DNA of 64,000 nt from Jiulongibacter sediminis (GTDB lineage Bacteria; Bacteroidota; Bacteroidia; Cytophagales; Spirosomataceae), in contig NZ_LGTQ01000009.1 in NCBI RefSeq assembly GCF_001306455.1, forward strand, positions 496,001 to 560,000, written 5' to 3'. Both the position numbers and the translations under genes were made by a program. The notes under the pieces are model-generated. The model was not told the origin of the DNA, did not search any database, and worked only from the letters and a program-made list of their open reading frames with translations. Positions 8,551-17,804 of this stretch are shown one piece after another. Within the stretch, counting starts at the first letter, position 1; every line of letters begins with the position of its first letter.

Positions 8551-8645
8551 GACGGAAGACCGAGGACGGATGACCGAAGTCTAAATTCCATCTCGCTTCC
8601 AGGTTTTATTTTGACCTCGGTCACCGGTCACCGGTCCTCGGTCAT
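8551..8645. repeat. palindromic CGGTCAC-type repeat in the pntAA-pntAB spacer
   Basis: A perfect 10-bp inverted repeat, GACCGAGGAC (8558-8567) with GTCCTCGGTC (8634-8643), encloses the spacer. Its right side is a four-fold heptamer series CGGTCAC, CGGTCAC, CGGTCCT, CGGTCAT (8618-8645). The left side shares GACGGAAGACCG-like units with the dnaX linker at 28024-28050. Confidence 0.7.
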
Positions 8646-8649
8646 TATT

Positions 8650-9780
8650 TTAACTTTTCGACAAAATACTATTCGTAAACTCATGAACCGTATGTCCGCC
8701 ATGAGTAATGAGAGAACCTTTGGTGATTTCTTCATCTATTTCCCATTTAAAGCCGTCTTTATCTGCAAGGTGCAGCAGCAAAGTGCTGATGTTGGTTGCA
8801 TACAATTGACTTGCATTTACAGGCAATAAAGAAGGTAAATTCGATTCGCCAATAATGGTTACACCATGTTTTACAACGGTTTGATGTATCTCTGACACTT
8901 CACAGTTTCCTCCTGATTCAACGGCCATATCTACGATTACAGAACCGGCTTTCATGGTTTTGACCATTTCTTCCGATACTAAAACCGGAGCCTTTTTACC
9001 AATGACCAGAGCAGTGGTAATTACAAGGTCAGCTTCTTTGATACGTTCCTGGATCAACTCCTTCTGTTTTTGAAGGTATTCTGCCGATACCTCTTTGGCA
9101 TAGCCGCCTTCTACCACTACGCCTTCCACACCTTCTACGGTTAGGAAACGGCCACCTAGTGATTCTACCTGCTCTTTAGTTTCAGGGCGAACATCGGTTA
9201 CTTCCACAATAGCTCCAAGACGCTTAGCTGTTGCAATAGCCTGAAGGCCGGCTACACCGGCACCAAAAATCAGGACTTTCGATGGGGTAATCGTGCCGGC
9301 GGCGGTCATCATTAGTGGGAAAATTTTACCGAGGGCATTGGCTCCCAACAGAACCGTCTTGTAACCAGCTAAATTTGCCTGTGAGCTCAGGGCATCCATT
9401 TTCTGAGCCCGGGAAATTCTCGGTACGGCGTCCATTGAGAAAGAAGAGATTTTCTTCTTGTTCATGGCATCCAGCACCGAAGGAATGGTATACGCATACA
9501 TAAATGACATACAGATACCGCCATCACGCATGTGACCTACTTCCTCTTCAGTAAAGGCATTGACCTTCATTACCACATCTGCATCTGCCGCCGATCTCGC
9601 GTCTTTTGCGATGGTAGCCCCTATGGCTTCGTAATCGGCATCTGAAATGGAAGAGTTTTGGCCAGCTCCGGTTTCTACCTTGACTTCGAAGCCCTTTTTG
9701 ATCAATTGTTTGATAATTTCAGGAGTAAGAGCCACACGTTTTTCGTAAGCTTTGGTCTCCTTTAAAACTGCTATTTGCAT
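8650..9780 (-). CDS. pntAA: NAD(P) transhydrogenase alpha subunit, NAD-binding part
   Basis: 376 residues, similar to alanine dehydrogenase/PntA N-terminal. The start MQIAVLKETKAYEKRVALTPE is typical, and the NAD-binding Rossmann motif is in LIFGAGVAGLQAIATAKRLGA. The RDGGICMSFMYAYTIP and SQANLAGYKTVLLGA segments also match the family. It lacks the membrane domain, which is supplied by pntAB. First gene of the pnt operon; about 210 bp of non-coding DNA lie upstream. Confidence 0.94.
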   Translation of the reverse strand: MQIAVLKETKAYEKRVALTPEIIKQLIKKGFEVKVETGAGQNSSISDADYEAIGATIAKDARSAADADVVMKVNAFTEEEVGHMRDGGICMSFMYAYTIPSVLDAMNKKKISSFSMDAVPRISRAQKMDALSSQANLAGYKTVLLGANALGKIFPLMMTAAGTITPSKVLIFGAGVAGLQAIATAKRLGAIVEVTDVRPETKEQVESLGGRFLTVEGVEGVVVEGGYAKEVSAEYLQKQKELIQERIKEADLVITTALVIGKKAPVLVSEEMVKTMKAGSVIVDMAVESGGNCEVSEIHQTVVKHGVTIIGESNLPSLLPVNASQLYATNISTLLLHLADKDGFKWEIDEEITKGSLITHGGHTVHEFTNSILSKS

Positions 9781-10007
9781 TAAACTTCCTTTGAATTAAT
9801 CGTGTAAAATAGAGTCTAAAATAACATTACTTTCAGACAATTCGACGTCAGCAAGCCAGAATTGGTAGGCTTGGGAAGTACTCTGGCAAAAGAATACGGC
9901 GTTAAATTTCCTTAAGAATGGTTCTGTTATACGGGGCAAAAATATGTATTTCTCCTAACAATCGATTGCACCTGCAATGATCAGATAAAAAATGGGTCAT
10001 ATTTTAT

Positions 10008-10015
10008 TAGATTTG
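10008..10015 (+). promoter_or_regulatory. -7 promoter box (TAnnTTTG) of the S9 peptidase gene
   Basis: TAGATTTG fits the Bacteroidota -7 consensus TAnnTTTG. It would place the transcript start near 10021, between an upstream in-frame ATG at 9992 and the ATG at 10049, so it supports the later start. No good -33 element is visible. Confidence 0.5.
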
Positions 10016-10048
10016 CCAAAATTCATCAAACAAAGTAAAACCATCTGC

Positions 10049-12241
10049 ATGAGACGTTTTGTTGTAGTTATCACGTTATCAATACTTTATTGTTTTAATG
10101 CCTCCGCTCAACCAGGTTCAGGGACTAAGTGGACTCCTGACGGCGAAGGCTATTATGAAGAATATGAAGGAGCTATTGTCAAGTTTCTTCTGGAGGAAAA
10201 CAGGTATGAAAGAGTTATTTCTGCTGAAAGGTTAACTCCGGCAGGGTTTGACGAGCCATTGCCTTTGGAAAATTTCAATTTTACATCTGATCAATCAAAG
10301 CTCTTGATCTATACCAATGCCCAGAAAGTATGGCGTTATAAAACCCGTGGTGATTACTGGTTATTGGATTTAAAGAGTAATGAGCTAAAGCAATTAGGTA
10401 AAAGTTTACCAGAGGCTTCGTTGATGTTTGCTAAAATATCTCCTGACGGATCCAAGGTCGCATACGTTTCTGAACGCAATATTTATGTGGAAGACCTCAA
10501 AACCGGAAAGATCAAGCAGCTGACTAAAACGGATGGTAATCCAAAATTGATCAACGGAACCTTCGACTGGGCTTACGAAGAAGAGTTTGGTATTTATGAT
10601 GGTTTCAGATGGAGCCCTGACAGTAAAAAAATTGCCTATTGGCAGCTGGATGCTTCGGGTATTAAGTATTTCAATTTGATCAATAATACTGATGGTATCT
10701 ATTCTAAAGTGATCCCAATTGAGTACCCTAAGGTAGGTGAGGCACCCTCGGTGTGCAGAATTGGTGTGATGAATGCCAAAAACGGTAAAACACAATGGAT
10801 GAACATTCCGGGTGATCCTCAGCAAAATTACATTCCAAGAATGGAATGGGCGGGCAACTCAGACGAGGTGATGATTCAGCAACTTGATCGTAAGCAACAA
10901 GTCTCGAAAATCATGTATGCTAACGCTAAAACCGGCGAGACAAGAACTATTTTTGAAGAGACTGACGAAGCCTGGGTAGATGTAAGAACTATCTGGCATG
11001 ACGATAATCCCGCCGGCTGGGAGTGGATAAACGACGGTCGAGAGTTTCTGTGGGTAAGTGAAAAAGATGGCTGGAATCACCTCTACCGAATTTCAAGAGA
11101 CGGTAAAAGCGTGAGATTGGTTACTGATGGAGAGTATGATGTGATAGATCCCCTCATGTATGACGAAAAAACGGATCATGTCTATTTTACGGCCTCGCCA
11201 GATAACCCGATGCAGAAATATCTTTATCGGGTTTCTGTGGCCAGTGCAGGAAAAGCGGAGCGGCTTACTCCGGTTTCTCAGCCCGGAACGCACGGTTATA
11301 CCATTTCAGCGGATGGCAGATATGCCATGCACGACTTCAGCAATTATTATACTTTCCCGCTGAAAGAGTGGATTACCTTACCGAATCATCAGCCTTTGGA
11401 TGCTGAGAACTCGATTGAGAGGAAAATTGATCCTGCAAAGAAGGCGGCTTCAAACATTGAGTTTCTCAATATTACCACTAAAAGTGGTATTCAAATGAGT
11501 GGATGGATGGCCAAACCAAAGGATTTTGATCCATCAAAAAAGTATGCAACTCTCTTTTATGTATACTCTGAGCCGGCATCTGCCAATGCCAAAGACAACT
11601 GGACCGCAGGTTACAGCTACCACCACGCCGTAAGGCCAACAGATCATGGCTATATTTATGTGGCCATTGATGGCAGGGGGTCTCCGCTGCCCAAAGGAAG
11701 AGAATGGCGGAAAGCGATTTACAGAAATATAGGTATCGTCAATATCAAAGATCAGGCAGAAGGGGCGATGGCTTTAATGGAGAAATATCCGTTTATAGAC
11801 AAGGAAAGGATTGCGGTGCATGGCTGGTCCGGCGGAGGAAGCACCACTCTAAATCTCCTTTTCAAATACCCTCAAATTTATCAAACCGGTGTTGCTGTGG
11901 CGGCTGTGGCCAATCAATTGACTTATGATAATATCTATCAGGAGCGTTATATGGGTGTTCCGCCAGAAGATCTGGCGGGTTTTGTAGAGGGCTCTCCGGT
12001 GAATCATGTGGATGGTTTGCAGGGTAATCTACTCTATATTCATGGTACAGGTGACGATAATGTACATTATCAAAACGCCGAAATGCTGATCAATGAATTG
12101 GTAAAACATGGAAAGAAGTTTCAGTTCATGGCTTACCCTAATGGCACACACGGCATTCGTGAAGAGCCTGGATCCCGCCAGCATTTAAATCAACTATTTT
12201 TGGATTACATACTGGAGCATTGTCCTCCGGGTGCAAAATAG
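10049..12241 (+). CDS. dipeptidyl peptidase IV-like S9 family peptidase
   Basis: 730 residues from the ATG at 10049, which gives a signal peptide (MRRFVVVITLSILYCFNASAQ). The N-terminal beta-propeller (DPPIV_N, to about residue 450) precedes an alpha/beta hydrolase domain. The catalytic triad is Ser594 in HGWSGGGST, Asp669/670 in GTGDDNVHY and His701 in NGTHGI. The propeller has the WAYEEEFG double-Glu motif that binds the substrate N-terminus in DPP-IV. It should remove N-terminal dipeptides from peptides in the periplasm. Single-gene unit with its own terminator. Confidence 0.9.
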   Translation: MRRFVVVITLSILYCFNASAQPGSGTKWTPDGEGYYEEYEGAIVKFLLEENRYERVISAERLTPAGFDEPLPLENFNFTSDQSKLLIYTNAQKVWRYKTRGDYWLLDLKSNELKQLGKSLPEASLMFAKISPDGSKVAYVSERNIYVEDLKTGKIKQLTKTDGNPKLINGTFDWAYEEEFGIYDGFRWSPDSKKIAYWQLDASGIKYFNLINNTDGIYSKVIPIEYPKVGEAPSVCRIGVMNAKNGKTQWMNIPGDPQQNYIPRMEWAGNSDEVMIQQLDRKQQVSKIMYANAKTGETRTIFEETDEAWVDVRTIWHDDNPAGWEWINDGREFLWVSEKDGWNHLYRISRDGKSVRLVTDGEYDVIDPLMYDEKTDHVYFTASPDNPMQKYLYRVSVASAGKAERLTPVSQPGTHGYTISADGRYAMHDFSNYYTFPLKEWITLPNHQPLDAENSIERKIDPAKKAASNIEFLNITTKSGIQMSGWMAKPKDFDPSKKYATLFYVYSEPASANAKDNWTAGYSYHHAVRPTDHGYIYVAIDGRGSPLPKGREWRKAIYRNIGIVNIKDQAEGAMALMEKYPFIDKERIAVHGWSGGGSTTLNLLFKYPQIYQTGVAVAAVANQLTYDNIYQERYMGVPPEDLAGFVEGSPVNHVDGLQGNLLYIHGTGDDNVHYQNAEMLINELVKHGKKFQFMAYPNGTHGIREEPGSRQHLNQLFLDYILEHCPPGAK

Positions 12242-12254
12242 TTTGAAGGATGAA

Positions 12255-12284
12255 AAGCCTGAGCTGCCAGCTCAGGCTTTTTCT
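12255..12284 (+). terminator. Rho-independent terminator
   Basis: A perfect 11-bp stem AAGCCTGAGCT / AGCTCAGGCTT (12255-12265 with 12269-12279), a 3-base loop and a following T run, 14 bases after the stop of the S9 peptidase. Confidence 0.9.
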
Positions 12285-12398
12285 TGTCCTTTCCATTAGT
12301 CACTTATTAACAATCCTATCAATTTCCTGCAATCCTTTGCCCTGAAAGCAGACTTTCCTAAATTCACCCCTTTGAATTCAACCCTAATACAGAAATAA

Positions 12399-12659
12399 AT
12401 GAAAGACGAGAAAACTCGTGAAGCTTACTGGCGTAAAAACCTGAGCTACCTCGCCATACTTCTCAGTATCTGGTTTATAGTTTCTTATCTCTGCGGCATC
12501 GTTTTCGTGGATCAGCTCAATACCATTCGAATGGGTGGATTCAAGCTTGGTTTCTGGTTTGCACAGCAGGGCTCTATCTACGTATTTATTGTCCTCATTT
12601 TTGTTTATGTACGGCTTATGAATAAGCTGGACAAGGAATTTAACGTAAACGAAGACTAA
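12399..12659 (+). CDS. DUF4212 small subunit of a sodium/substrate symporter
   Basis: 86 residues with two membrane helices (about 15-37 and 47-70). YWRKNLSYLAILLSIWFIVSY and FKLGFWFAQQGSIYVFI are characteristic of DUF4212, the small partner that always precedes an SSS-family symporter. Its stop is immediately followed by the ATG of the symporter (one base between), so the two are translationally coupled. Confidence 0.92.
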   Translation: MKDEKTREAYWRKNLSYLAILLSIWFIVSYLCGIVFVDQLNTIRMGGFKLGFWFAQQGSIYVFIVLIFVYVRLMNKLDKEFNVNED

Positions 12660-12660
12660 G

Positions 12661-14358
12661 ATGGATATACAAACCTGGACCTATATTATTGTCGGTCTTT
12701 CTTTCGCTCTATACATCGGTATTGCCATCTGGTCAAAAGCCGGTTCTACCAAAGACTTTTATGTTGCCGGTGGAGGTGTTTCTCCCTTGGCTAATGGAAT
12801 GGCCACCGCGGCGGACTGGATGTCTGCAGCCTCCTTTATCTCCATGGCGGGCCTTATTTCTTTTATGGGTTATGACGGCTCAGTGTATCTTATGGGCTGG
12901 ACAGGGGGCTATGTTTTACTCGCTTTATTGCTCGCTCCCTACCTCAGAAAATTCGGTAAATTTACAGTGCCTGATTTTATAGGGGATCGCTATTACTCAA
13001 ATACCGCTCGTACGGTGGCGGTGGTCTGTGCCATTTTTGTTTCTTTCACTTATGTAGCCGGTCAAATGCGGGGAGTTGGAGTAGTGTTCTCCCGCTTTCT
13101 GGAAGTTGATATCAACACCGGCGTCATCATTGGGATGGCCATCGTGTTCTTTTATGCTGTTTTAGGCGGAATGAAAGGCATTACCTACACTCAGGTGGCA
13201 CAGTTCTGTGTCCTCATTTTCGCCTTTATGGTGCCGGCATTCTTTATCAGTATTCAAATGACGGATACTATTTTGCCACAGCTTGGTTTTGGTGCTAAAA
13301 CATCGGATGGCATGTATCTGCTTGATAAACTGGACGGGCTGCATCGTGAATTGGGATTTGCAGAATATACAAGTGGTCAGAAATCGAAACTGGATGTCTT
13401 CATGATCACGGCGGCATTGATGATCGGGACGGCAGGTTTGCCACATGTCATTGTTCGTTTCTTTACGGTGCCAAAAGTTAAAGATGCCCGACTTTCAGCG
13501 GGTTACGCTCTGGCTTTAATTGCTATTTTATACACCACGGCTCCGGCCATTTCGGCTTTTGCCAGAACGAATTTAATTGAAACTGTGAGCAATAAAGCTT
13601 ATGATTCATTGCCGGCCTGGTTTGGGAATTGGGAGAAAACAGGCCTGATACAGTTTGAAGATAAAAACCAGGACGGCTTGGTCCAATATGTGGCCGATGC
13701 TGAAACCAATGAACTTACAATAGATAGAGACATTATGGTTCTTGCCAATCCGGAGATTGCCCGTTTACCCAATTGGGTAATTGCTCTCGTAGCAGCAGGT
13801 GGGTTGGCGGCAGCTTTGTCAACTGCGGCAGGACTACTTTTGGTCATTTCCACTTCGGTGTCGCATGACTTATTGAAGAAACAATTTATGCCTTTTATGT
13901 CAGATAAAAAGGAGCTGATGTTTGCCCGTTTGGCGTCATTGGTAGCTGTTTGTGTGGCAGGATATTTTGGCATCAACCCACCGGGTTTTGTAGCCTCTGT
14001 GGTGGCATTGGCCTTTGGGTTGGCGGCTGCTTCGTTTTTTCCCGCCATTATTCTAGGTATTTTCAATAAGCGAATGAACAAAGAAGGAGCCATTGCCGGT
14101 ATGGTGGTGGGCCTTTTGATCACCATCTACTATATAGCCCGTTTCAGGCTTCACTGGATAGGTGATGAAGCCACGGCTACTGAGGCTGATTGGTGGTTTG
14201 GTATTTCACCCGAGGGCTTCGGGACGATCGGGATGCTCATCAATTTTGTTGTATCTGTCGTCATCTCAAGGTTTACCCCGGCACCGCCAGAAGATGTGCA
14301 GGCCATTGTAGAGGATATTCGTATACCAAGAGGGGCTGGTAAGGCGATTGAGCATTAA
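12661..14358 (+). CDS. sodium:solute symporter, acetate-type
   Basis: 565 residues with about 13 membrane helices; solute:sodium symporter family of the long VC_2705 type found with DUF4212. Motifs include the N-terminal DFYVAGGGVSPLANGMATAADWMSAASF, GLPHVIVRFFTVPKVKDAR in the centre and GGLAAALSTAAGLLLVIS in the sodium-site helix. Substrate acetate is inferred because acs follows 35 bp downstream on the same strand. The central insert around residues 310-370 (rich in Asp, Asn and Glu) is a family-typical loop. Confidence 0.9.
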   Translation: MDIQTWTYIIVGLSFALYIGIAIWSKAGSTKDFYVAGGGVSPLANGMATAADWMSAASFISMAGLISFMGYDGSVYLMGWTGGYVLLALLLAPYLRKFGKFTVPDFIGDRYYSNTARTVAVVCAIFVSFTYVAGQMRGVGVVFSRFLEVDINTGVIIGMAIVFFYAVLGGMKGITYTQVAQFCVLIFAFMVPAFFISIQMTDTILPQLGFGAKTSDGMYLLDKLDGLHRELGFAEYTSGQKSKLDVFMITAALMIGTAGLPHVIVRFFTVPKVKDARLSAGYALALIAILYTTAPAISAFARTNLIETVSNKAYDSLPAWFGNWEKTGLIQFEDKNQDGLVQYVADAETNELTIDRDIMVLANPEIARLPNWVIALVAAGGLAAALSTAAGLLLVISTSVSHDLLKKQFMPFMSDKKELMFARLASLVAVCVAGYFGINPPGFVASVVALAFGLAAASFFPAIILGIFNKRMNKEGAIAGMVVGLLITIYYIARFRLHWIGDEATATEADWWFGISPEGFGTIGMLINFVVSVVISRFTPAPPEDVQAIVEDIRIPRGAGKAIEH

Positions 14359-14393
14359 ACAAACTATTAAACTGAAATTATTGATTAGTCATT

Positions 14394-16286
14394 ATGAGAA
14401 TCAGAACTTTTGAAGATTATCAGGAACAATACAAAAAAAGCGTTGACGATCCGGAAGGATTTTGGGGAGAAGTAGCCCAGGAGTTTGAATGGAAAAAACC
14501 GTGGACCAAAGTGCTCGACTGGAATTTTGAGGAGCCTAACGTCAAATGGTTTGTAGGAGGTAAACTCAATATCACCGAAAATACATTGGATCGTCATGTT
14601 CGTGAGCGGCCAAATCAGCCTGCCATAGTTTGGGAACCTAATGAAAAAGAAGACGAATCAGTAACCATCACTTACAAAGTTTTGCATGAGCGGGTTAGTC
14701 GCTTTGCTAATGTTTTGAAAGGTCATGGGGTAGAAAAAAGTGACCGAATTTGTATTTATATGCCCATGATTCCAGAGCTGGCTATTGCTGTTTTGGCTTG
14801 TGCCAGAATCGGGGCGATACACTCGGTAGTTTTCGGAGGTTTTTCAGCTAAATCGATTGCTGACAGGGTCAATGATGCTAATTGTAAAATGATCATTACC
14901 ACTGACGGAGCTTTTAGGGGTCAGAAGAAAATCCCGATGAAAGAGACGGTGGATGACGCTTTGATTGGTTGTCCTACAGTAGAAAAGGTCATCGTGGCGA
15001 CACGAACCCGTACGCCTATTTCCATGATCAAAGGTCGAGACTACTGGTGGGAAGAAGAAGTTAAAAAGGTAAGTGCTGATTGTCCGGCTACTGAGATGGA
15101 CTCTGAAGATCCACTTTTCATTCTATACACCTCAGGCTCTACCGGTAAACCAAAAGGAGTGGTGCATACCTGTGGCGGATATATGGTCTACTCTACGTAT
15201 TCGTTTCAAAATGTCTTTCAATATGACCCTGGTGACGTGTACTTCTGTACCGCCGACATCGGTTGGATAACGGGTCACTCTTATATTATTTACGGTCCTC
15301 TGGCGGCCGGTGCAACTTCGATCATGTTTGAAGGTGTACCTACCTACCCTGATGCGGGCCGTTTCTGGGACATTGTAGAGCGTCATAAGGTAAACATTTT
15401 CTACACGGCTCCTACGGCCATTCGTTCGTTGATGGGCTTTGGTAAGGAGTTTTGGGAAAACAAGGATTTAAGTTCTTTGAAGGTATTAGGTTCTGTTGGT
15501 GAGCCCATAAATGAAGAAGCCTGGCACTGGTATAACGACAATATTGGTAAAGGAAACTGTACCATTTGCGATAGCTGGTGGCAGACCGAGACCGGAGGGA
15601 TTATGATTTCGCCTTTAGCGAATATCACACCGACCAAACCGACTTTTGCCACTCTTCCTTTGCCGGGTGTTCAGCCAGAACTGGTAGATGAAAAAGGTGA
15701 AGTTATTGAAGGAAATGGCGTGAATGGAAATTTGGTGATCAAGTTCCCTTGGCCGTCAATTATCAGAACCACCTGGGGTGATCATGATCGTTGCAAACAG
15801 GTTTATTTTTCAACCTATAAGCATAAATATTTCACGGGTGACGGCTGTATGCGTGACGAAGATGGGTACTACCGTATTACTGGTCGCGTAGATGATGTCA
15901 TCAACGTTTCCGGTCACCGAATTGGCACCGCTGAAGTAGAAGATGCTCTGAATTCACACACCGGTGTTGTGGAATCTGCCGTGGTAGGTTACCCTCATGA
16001 TATCAAAGGGCAGGGCATTTTCGCTTATATCATTATGGAAAGTCAGGTTCATGAAGAAGATTTGATGAAACGTGATATTCTGGCTACGGTGACCCGAATT
16101 ATTGGTCCTATCGCCAAGCCTGATCAGATTCTTTTTGTGAGCGGTTTGCCTAAAACCCGTTCGGGCAAAATTATGCGTAGGATACTTCGCAAAATTGCTG
16201 AAGGTGATGTTTCATCGCTTGGGGATACCAGTACACTACTTGATCCTTCAGTTGTTGAGGAGATTAAGGAGAAGGCCGGGTTATAG
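14394..16286 (+). CDS. acs: acetyl-CoA synthetase
   Basis: 630 residues; AMP-forming enzyme converting acetate, ATP and CoA to acetyl-CoA in the cytoplasm. The P-loop-like motif YTSGSTGKPKGVVH is at about residue 245, the SWWQTETGG motif near 395, the hinge TGRVDDVINVSGHRIGTAE near 495, and the acetylatable Lys in TRSGKIMRR near 597. Full length compared with bacterial Acs (about 650). With the DUF4212/SSS pair upstream it forms an acetate scavenging operon. Confidence 0.96.
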   Translation: MRIRTFEDYQEQYKKSVDDPEGFWGEVAQEFEWKKPWTKVLDWNFEEPNVKWFVGGKLNITENTLDRHVRERPNQPAIVWEPNEKEDESVTITYKVLHERVSRFANVLKGHGVEKSDRICIYMPMIPELAIAVLACARIGAIHSVVFGGFSAKSIADRVNDANCKMIITTDGAFRGQKKIPMKETVDDALIGCPTVEKVIVATRTRTPISMIKGRDYWWEEEVKKVSADCPATEMDSEDPLFILYTSGSTGKPKGVVHTCGGYMVYSTYSFQNVFQYDPGDVYFCTADIGWITGHSYIIYGPLAAGATSIMFEGVPTYPDAGRFWDIVERHKVNIFYTAPTAIRSLMGFGKEFWENKDLSSLKVLGSVGEPINEEAWHWYNDNIGKGNCTICDSWWQTETGGIMISPLANITPTKPTFATLPLPGVQPELVDEKGEVIEGNGVNGNLVIKFPWPSIIRTTWGDHDRCKQVYFSTYKHKYFTGDGCMRDEDGYYRITGRVDDVINVSGHRIGTAEVEDALNSHTGVVESAVVGYPHDIKGQGIFAYIIMESQVHEEDLMKRDILATVTRIIGPIAKPDQILFVSGLPKTRSGKIMRRILRKIAEGDVSSLGDTSTLLDPSVVEEIKEKAGL

Positions 16287-16302
16287 ACTTATCTCTGATT
16301 AC

Positions 16303-16340
16303 AAAAAGCTCAAAACCTTGAATGGTTTTGAGCTTTTTTG
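16303..16340. terminator. bidirectional terminator between acs and the hydroxylase gene
   Basis: A perfect 15-bp stem AAAAAGCTCAAAACC / GGTTTTGAGCTTTTT (16303-16317 with 16324-16338) with a 6-base loop. A-rich left and T-rich right flanks make it work on both strands between the convergent genes. Confidence 0.92.
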
Positions 16341-16354
16341 TTGACCATAGGTCT

Positions 16355-17344
16355 TTAGGAAGTTTTTTGTAGCGTGTAAATCTCTTTTACGACTTTCGCG
16401 GTTTTGTGATTTCCACTGTGGTTCCAGCCAGGTGGCATGAAAAGGTAAAGGATTTTATTTTTTAGTCCTGGAGCTTTCCAAACGTCTTTGGCCAATTCCA
16501 CAAATTCGCTGAAATAGACATCGTACAGGTTTCCTGAATTGATAGGTCGGGTGATGCCATATTCGATTGGGACGTTCTTGTCTTCTTCCTGATAGGTTTT
16601 GAAAACCCGGTCCCAGATATTGAGCAAATTGCAGAAGTTGGTATCCATGTATAATGGGTTTCGTGCATGGTGTACCCGGTGATGCGATGGCGTCAGAATG
16701 ATCTTTTCCAAAAAGCCCAGTCGTCCATCTTTGATCACGTTTTCTCCCAAATGAATCAAAGCACCCCAGAAGCCATCAATGAACATAATGGTGAAAAGCA
16801 TAGCTGGTTCTATTCCGGCGATGATACAAATTCCAGCCCGTATTGTATCTGCATAGGCTCCTTCGAGAAAGAAATGAGCGTAGGTAACCGAGAGATTCAT
16901 ATCCTCGGGGGTGTGATGCGTACTGTGAAAACACCAGAACAGGCGGACTTTATGACCCAAATAATGGTAAATGAAATGGGAAAACTCCCAAACCACATAG
17001 CCATAAATAAACCAGTACCAGGTAAAGCTGGTCTGAAAGGGAGCGATTGGCTGAAAAATGGCGATCATGAAGCCGACAATCCCTATTGAGATGAAGCGGC
17101 CAATAACTCGATTAAGTACATAAATAAGAAAGTTGGTCTGGTAGACTTTCGTTTGAGGGTTTTTCTGAATCAGGCCGGAAATTAATTCTATAAGGACCAT
17201 CAGTGGCACGATGGGTCCTAGAATACTGGTAATACCGTCCCAAGTTTTAAAAACAGAAAAATCACCTTCTTTTAAGAAGTTTATCAGATTGTCCAGGCCG
17301 AAGAACAACCAGATCTCCTTTAAAATTGATTCTATTATTTCCAT
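16355..17344 (-). CDS. sterol desaturase / fatty acid hydroxylase family protein
   Basis: 329 residues with several membrane helices. The di-iron His clusters of the family are present: HFIYHYLGH, HSTHHTPEDMN and HRVHHARNP, plus a Tyr-Ala-His in the loop after the second. Members hydroxylate or desaturate lipids at the membrane using O2. Some homologues modify carotenoids or sphingolipid-like lipids, but the substrate here is unknown. It is a monocistronic unit between terminators. Confidence 0.88.
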   Translation of the reverse strand: MEIIESILKEIWLFFGLDNLINFLKEGDFSVFKTWDGITSILGPIVPLMVLIELISGLIQKNPQTKVYQTNFLIYVLNRVIGRFISIGIVGFMIAIFQPIAPFQTSFTWYWFIYGYVVWEFSHFIYHYLGHKVRLFWCFHSTHHTPEDMNLSVTYAHFFLEGAYADTIRAGICIIAGIEPAMLFTIMFIDGFWGALIHLGENVIKDGRLGFLEKIILTPSHHRVHHARNPLYMDTNFCNLLNIWDRVFKTYQEEDKNVPIEYGITRPINSGNLYDVYFSEFVELAKDVWKAPGLKNKILYLFMPPGWNHSGNHKTAKVVKEIYTLQKTS

Positions 17345-17399
17345 GATATAGGGTTAAATGTCCTATGAAAATACGGCCAATGGTTTAACAGAACCTTAA

Positions 17400-17441
17400 T
17401 AAAAAATAAACAGGTCACTCAAATTTGTAAAGCGACCTGTC
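17400..17441 (-). terminator. terminator of the first ssb gene
   Basis: Read on the minus strand, ACAGGTCGCT and AGTGACCTGT (17431-17440 with 17410-17419) form a stem with one wobble pair, followed by TTATTTTTTATT. It lies about 20 bases after the ssb stop. Confidence 0.7.
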
Positions 17442-17459
17442 CAATTTGTTTAAGGAAGA

Positions 17460-17774
17460 TTACCCGGCCATATCCTCTACTTTAAAAGCCTGAATTTCTG
17501 TGACGTACACCTTTTGGTTTTGTTTGTTGGTGTAGTTTCTGTAATTGATTTTACCCTCAATTTTGACAAATTTTCCTTTGACAATCAAGCCCTGACATTG
17601 CTCAGCTAATTTGCCCCAGGCTACTACATTATGCCATTCCGTTTTGGTCATTTCCTGCCCGTTCTTTTGATACTTTTGGTTGGTAGCCAGGCTGAATACG
17701 GCTTTCTTGTTTTTATCAAAGTTTAATACTTCTGCCTTCTTACCTGCGTTTCCGATTAATGTTACTGTGTTCAT
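17460..17774 (-). CDS. ssb: short single-stranded DNA-binding protein (copy 1)
   Basis: 104 residues comprising just an OB fold: MNTVTLIGNAGKKAEV, FSLATNQKYQK, TEWHNVVAWGKLAEQ and YVTEIQAFKVED. It lacks the long flexible linker and the acidic C-terminal tip of canonical SSB (about 150-180 aa) and so cannot recruit partners in the usual way. It has a close paralogue at 29961-30284, with which it shares its whole control region. A zinc-ribbon gene is transcribed divergently from the same intergenic segment. Probably an accessory SSB rather than the essential one. Confidence 0.88.
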   Translation of the reverse strand: MNTVTLIGNAGKKAEVLNFDKNKKAVFSLATNQKYQKNGQEMTKTEWHNVVAWGKLAEQCQGLIVKGKFVKIEGKINYRNYTNKQNQKVYVTEIQAFKVEDMAG

Positions 17775-17804
17775 GTTCGTAATGTTTGTTTATGTTATGA
17801 AAGT

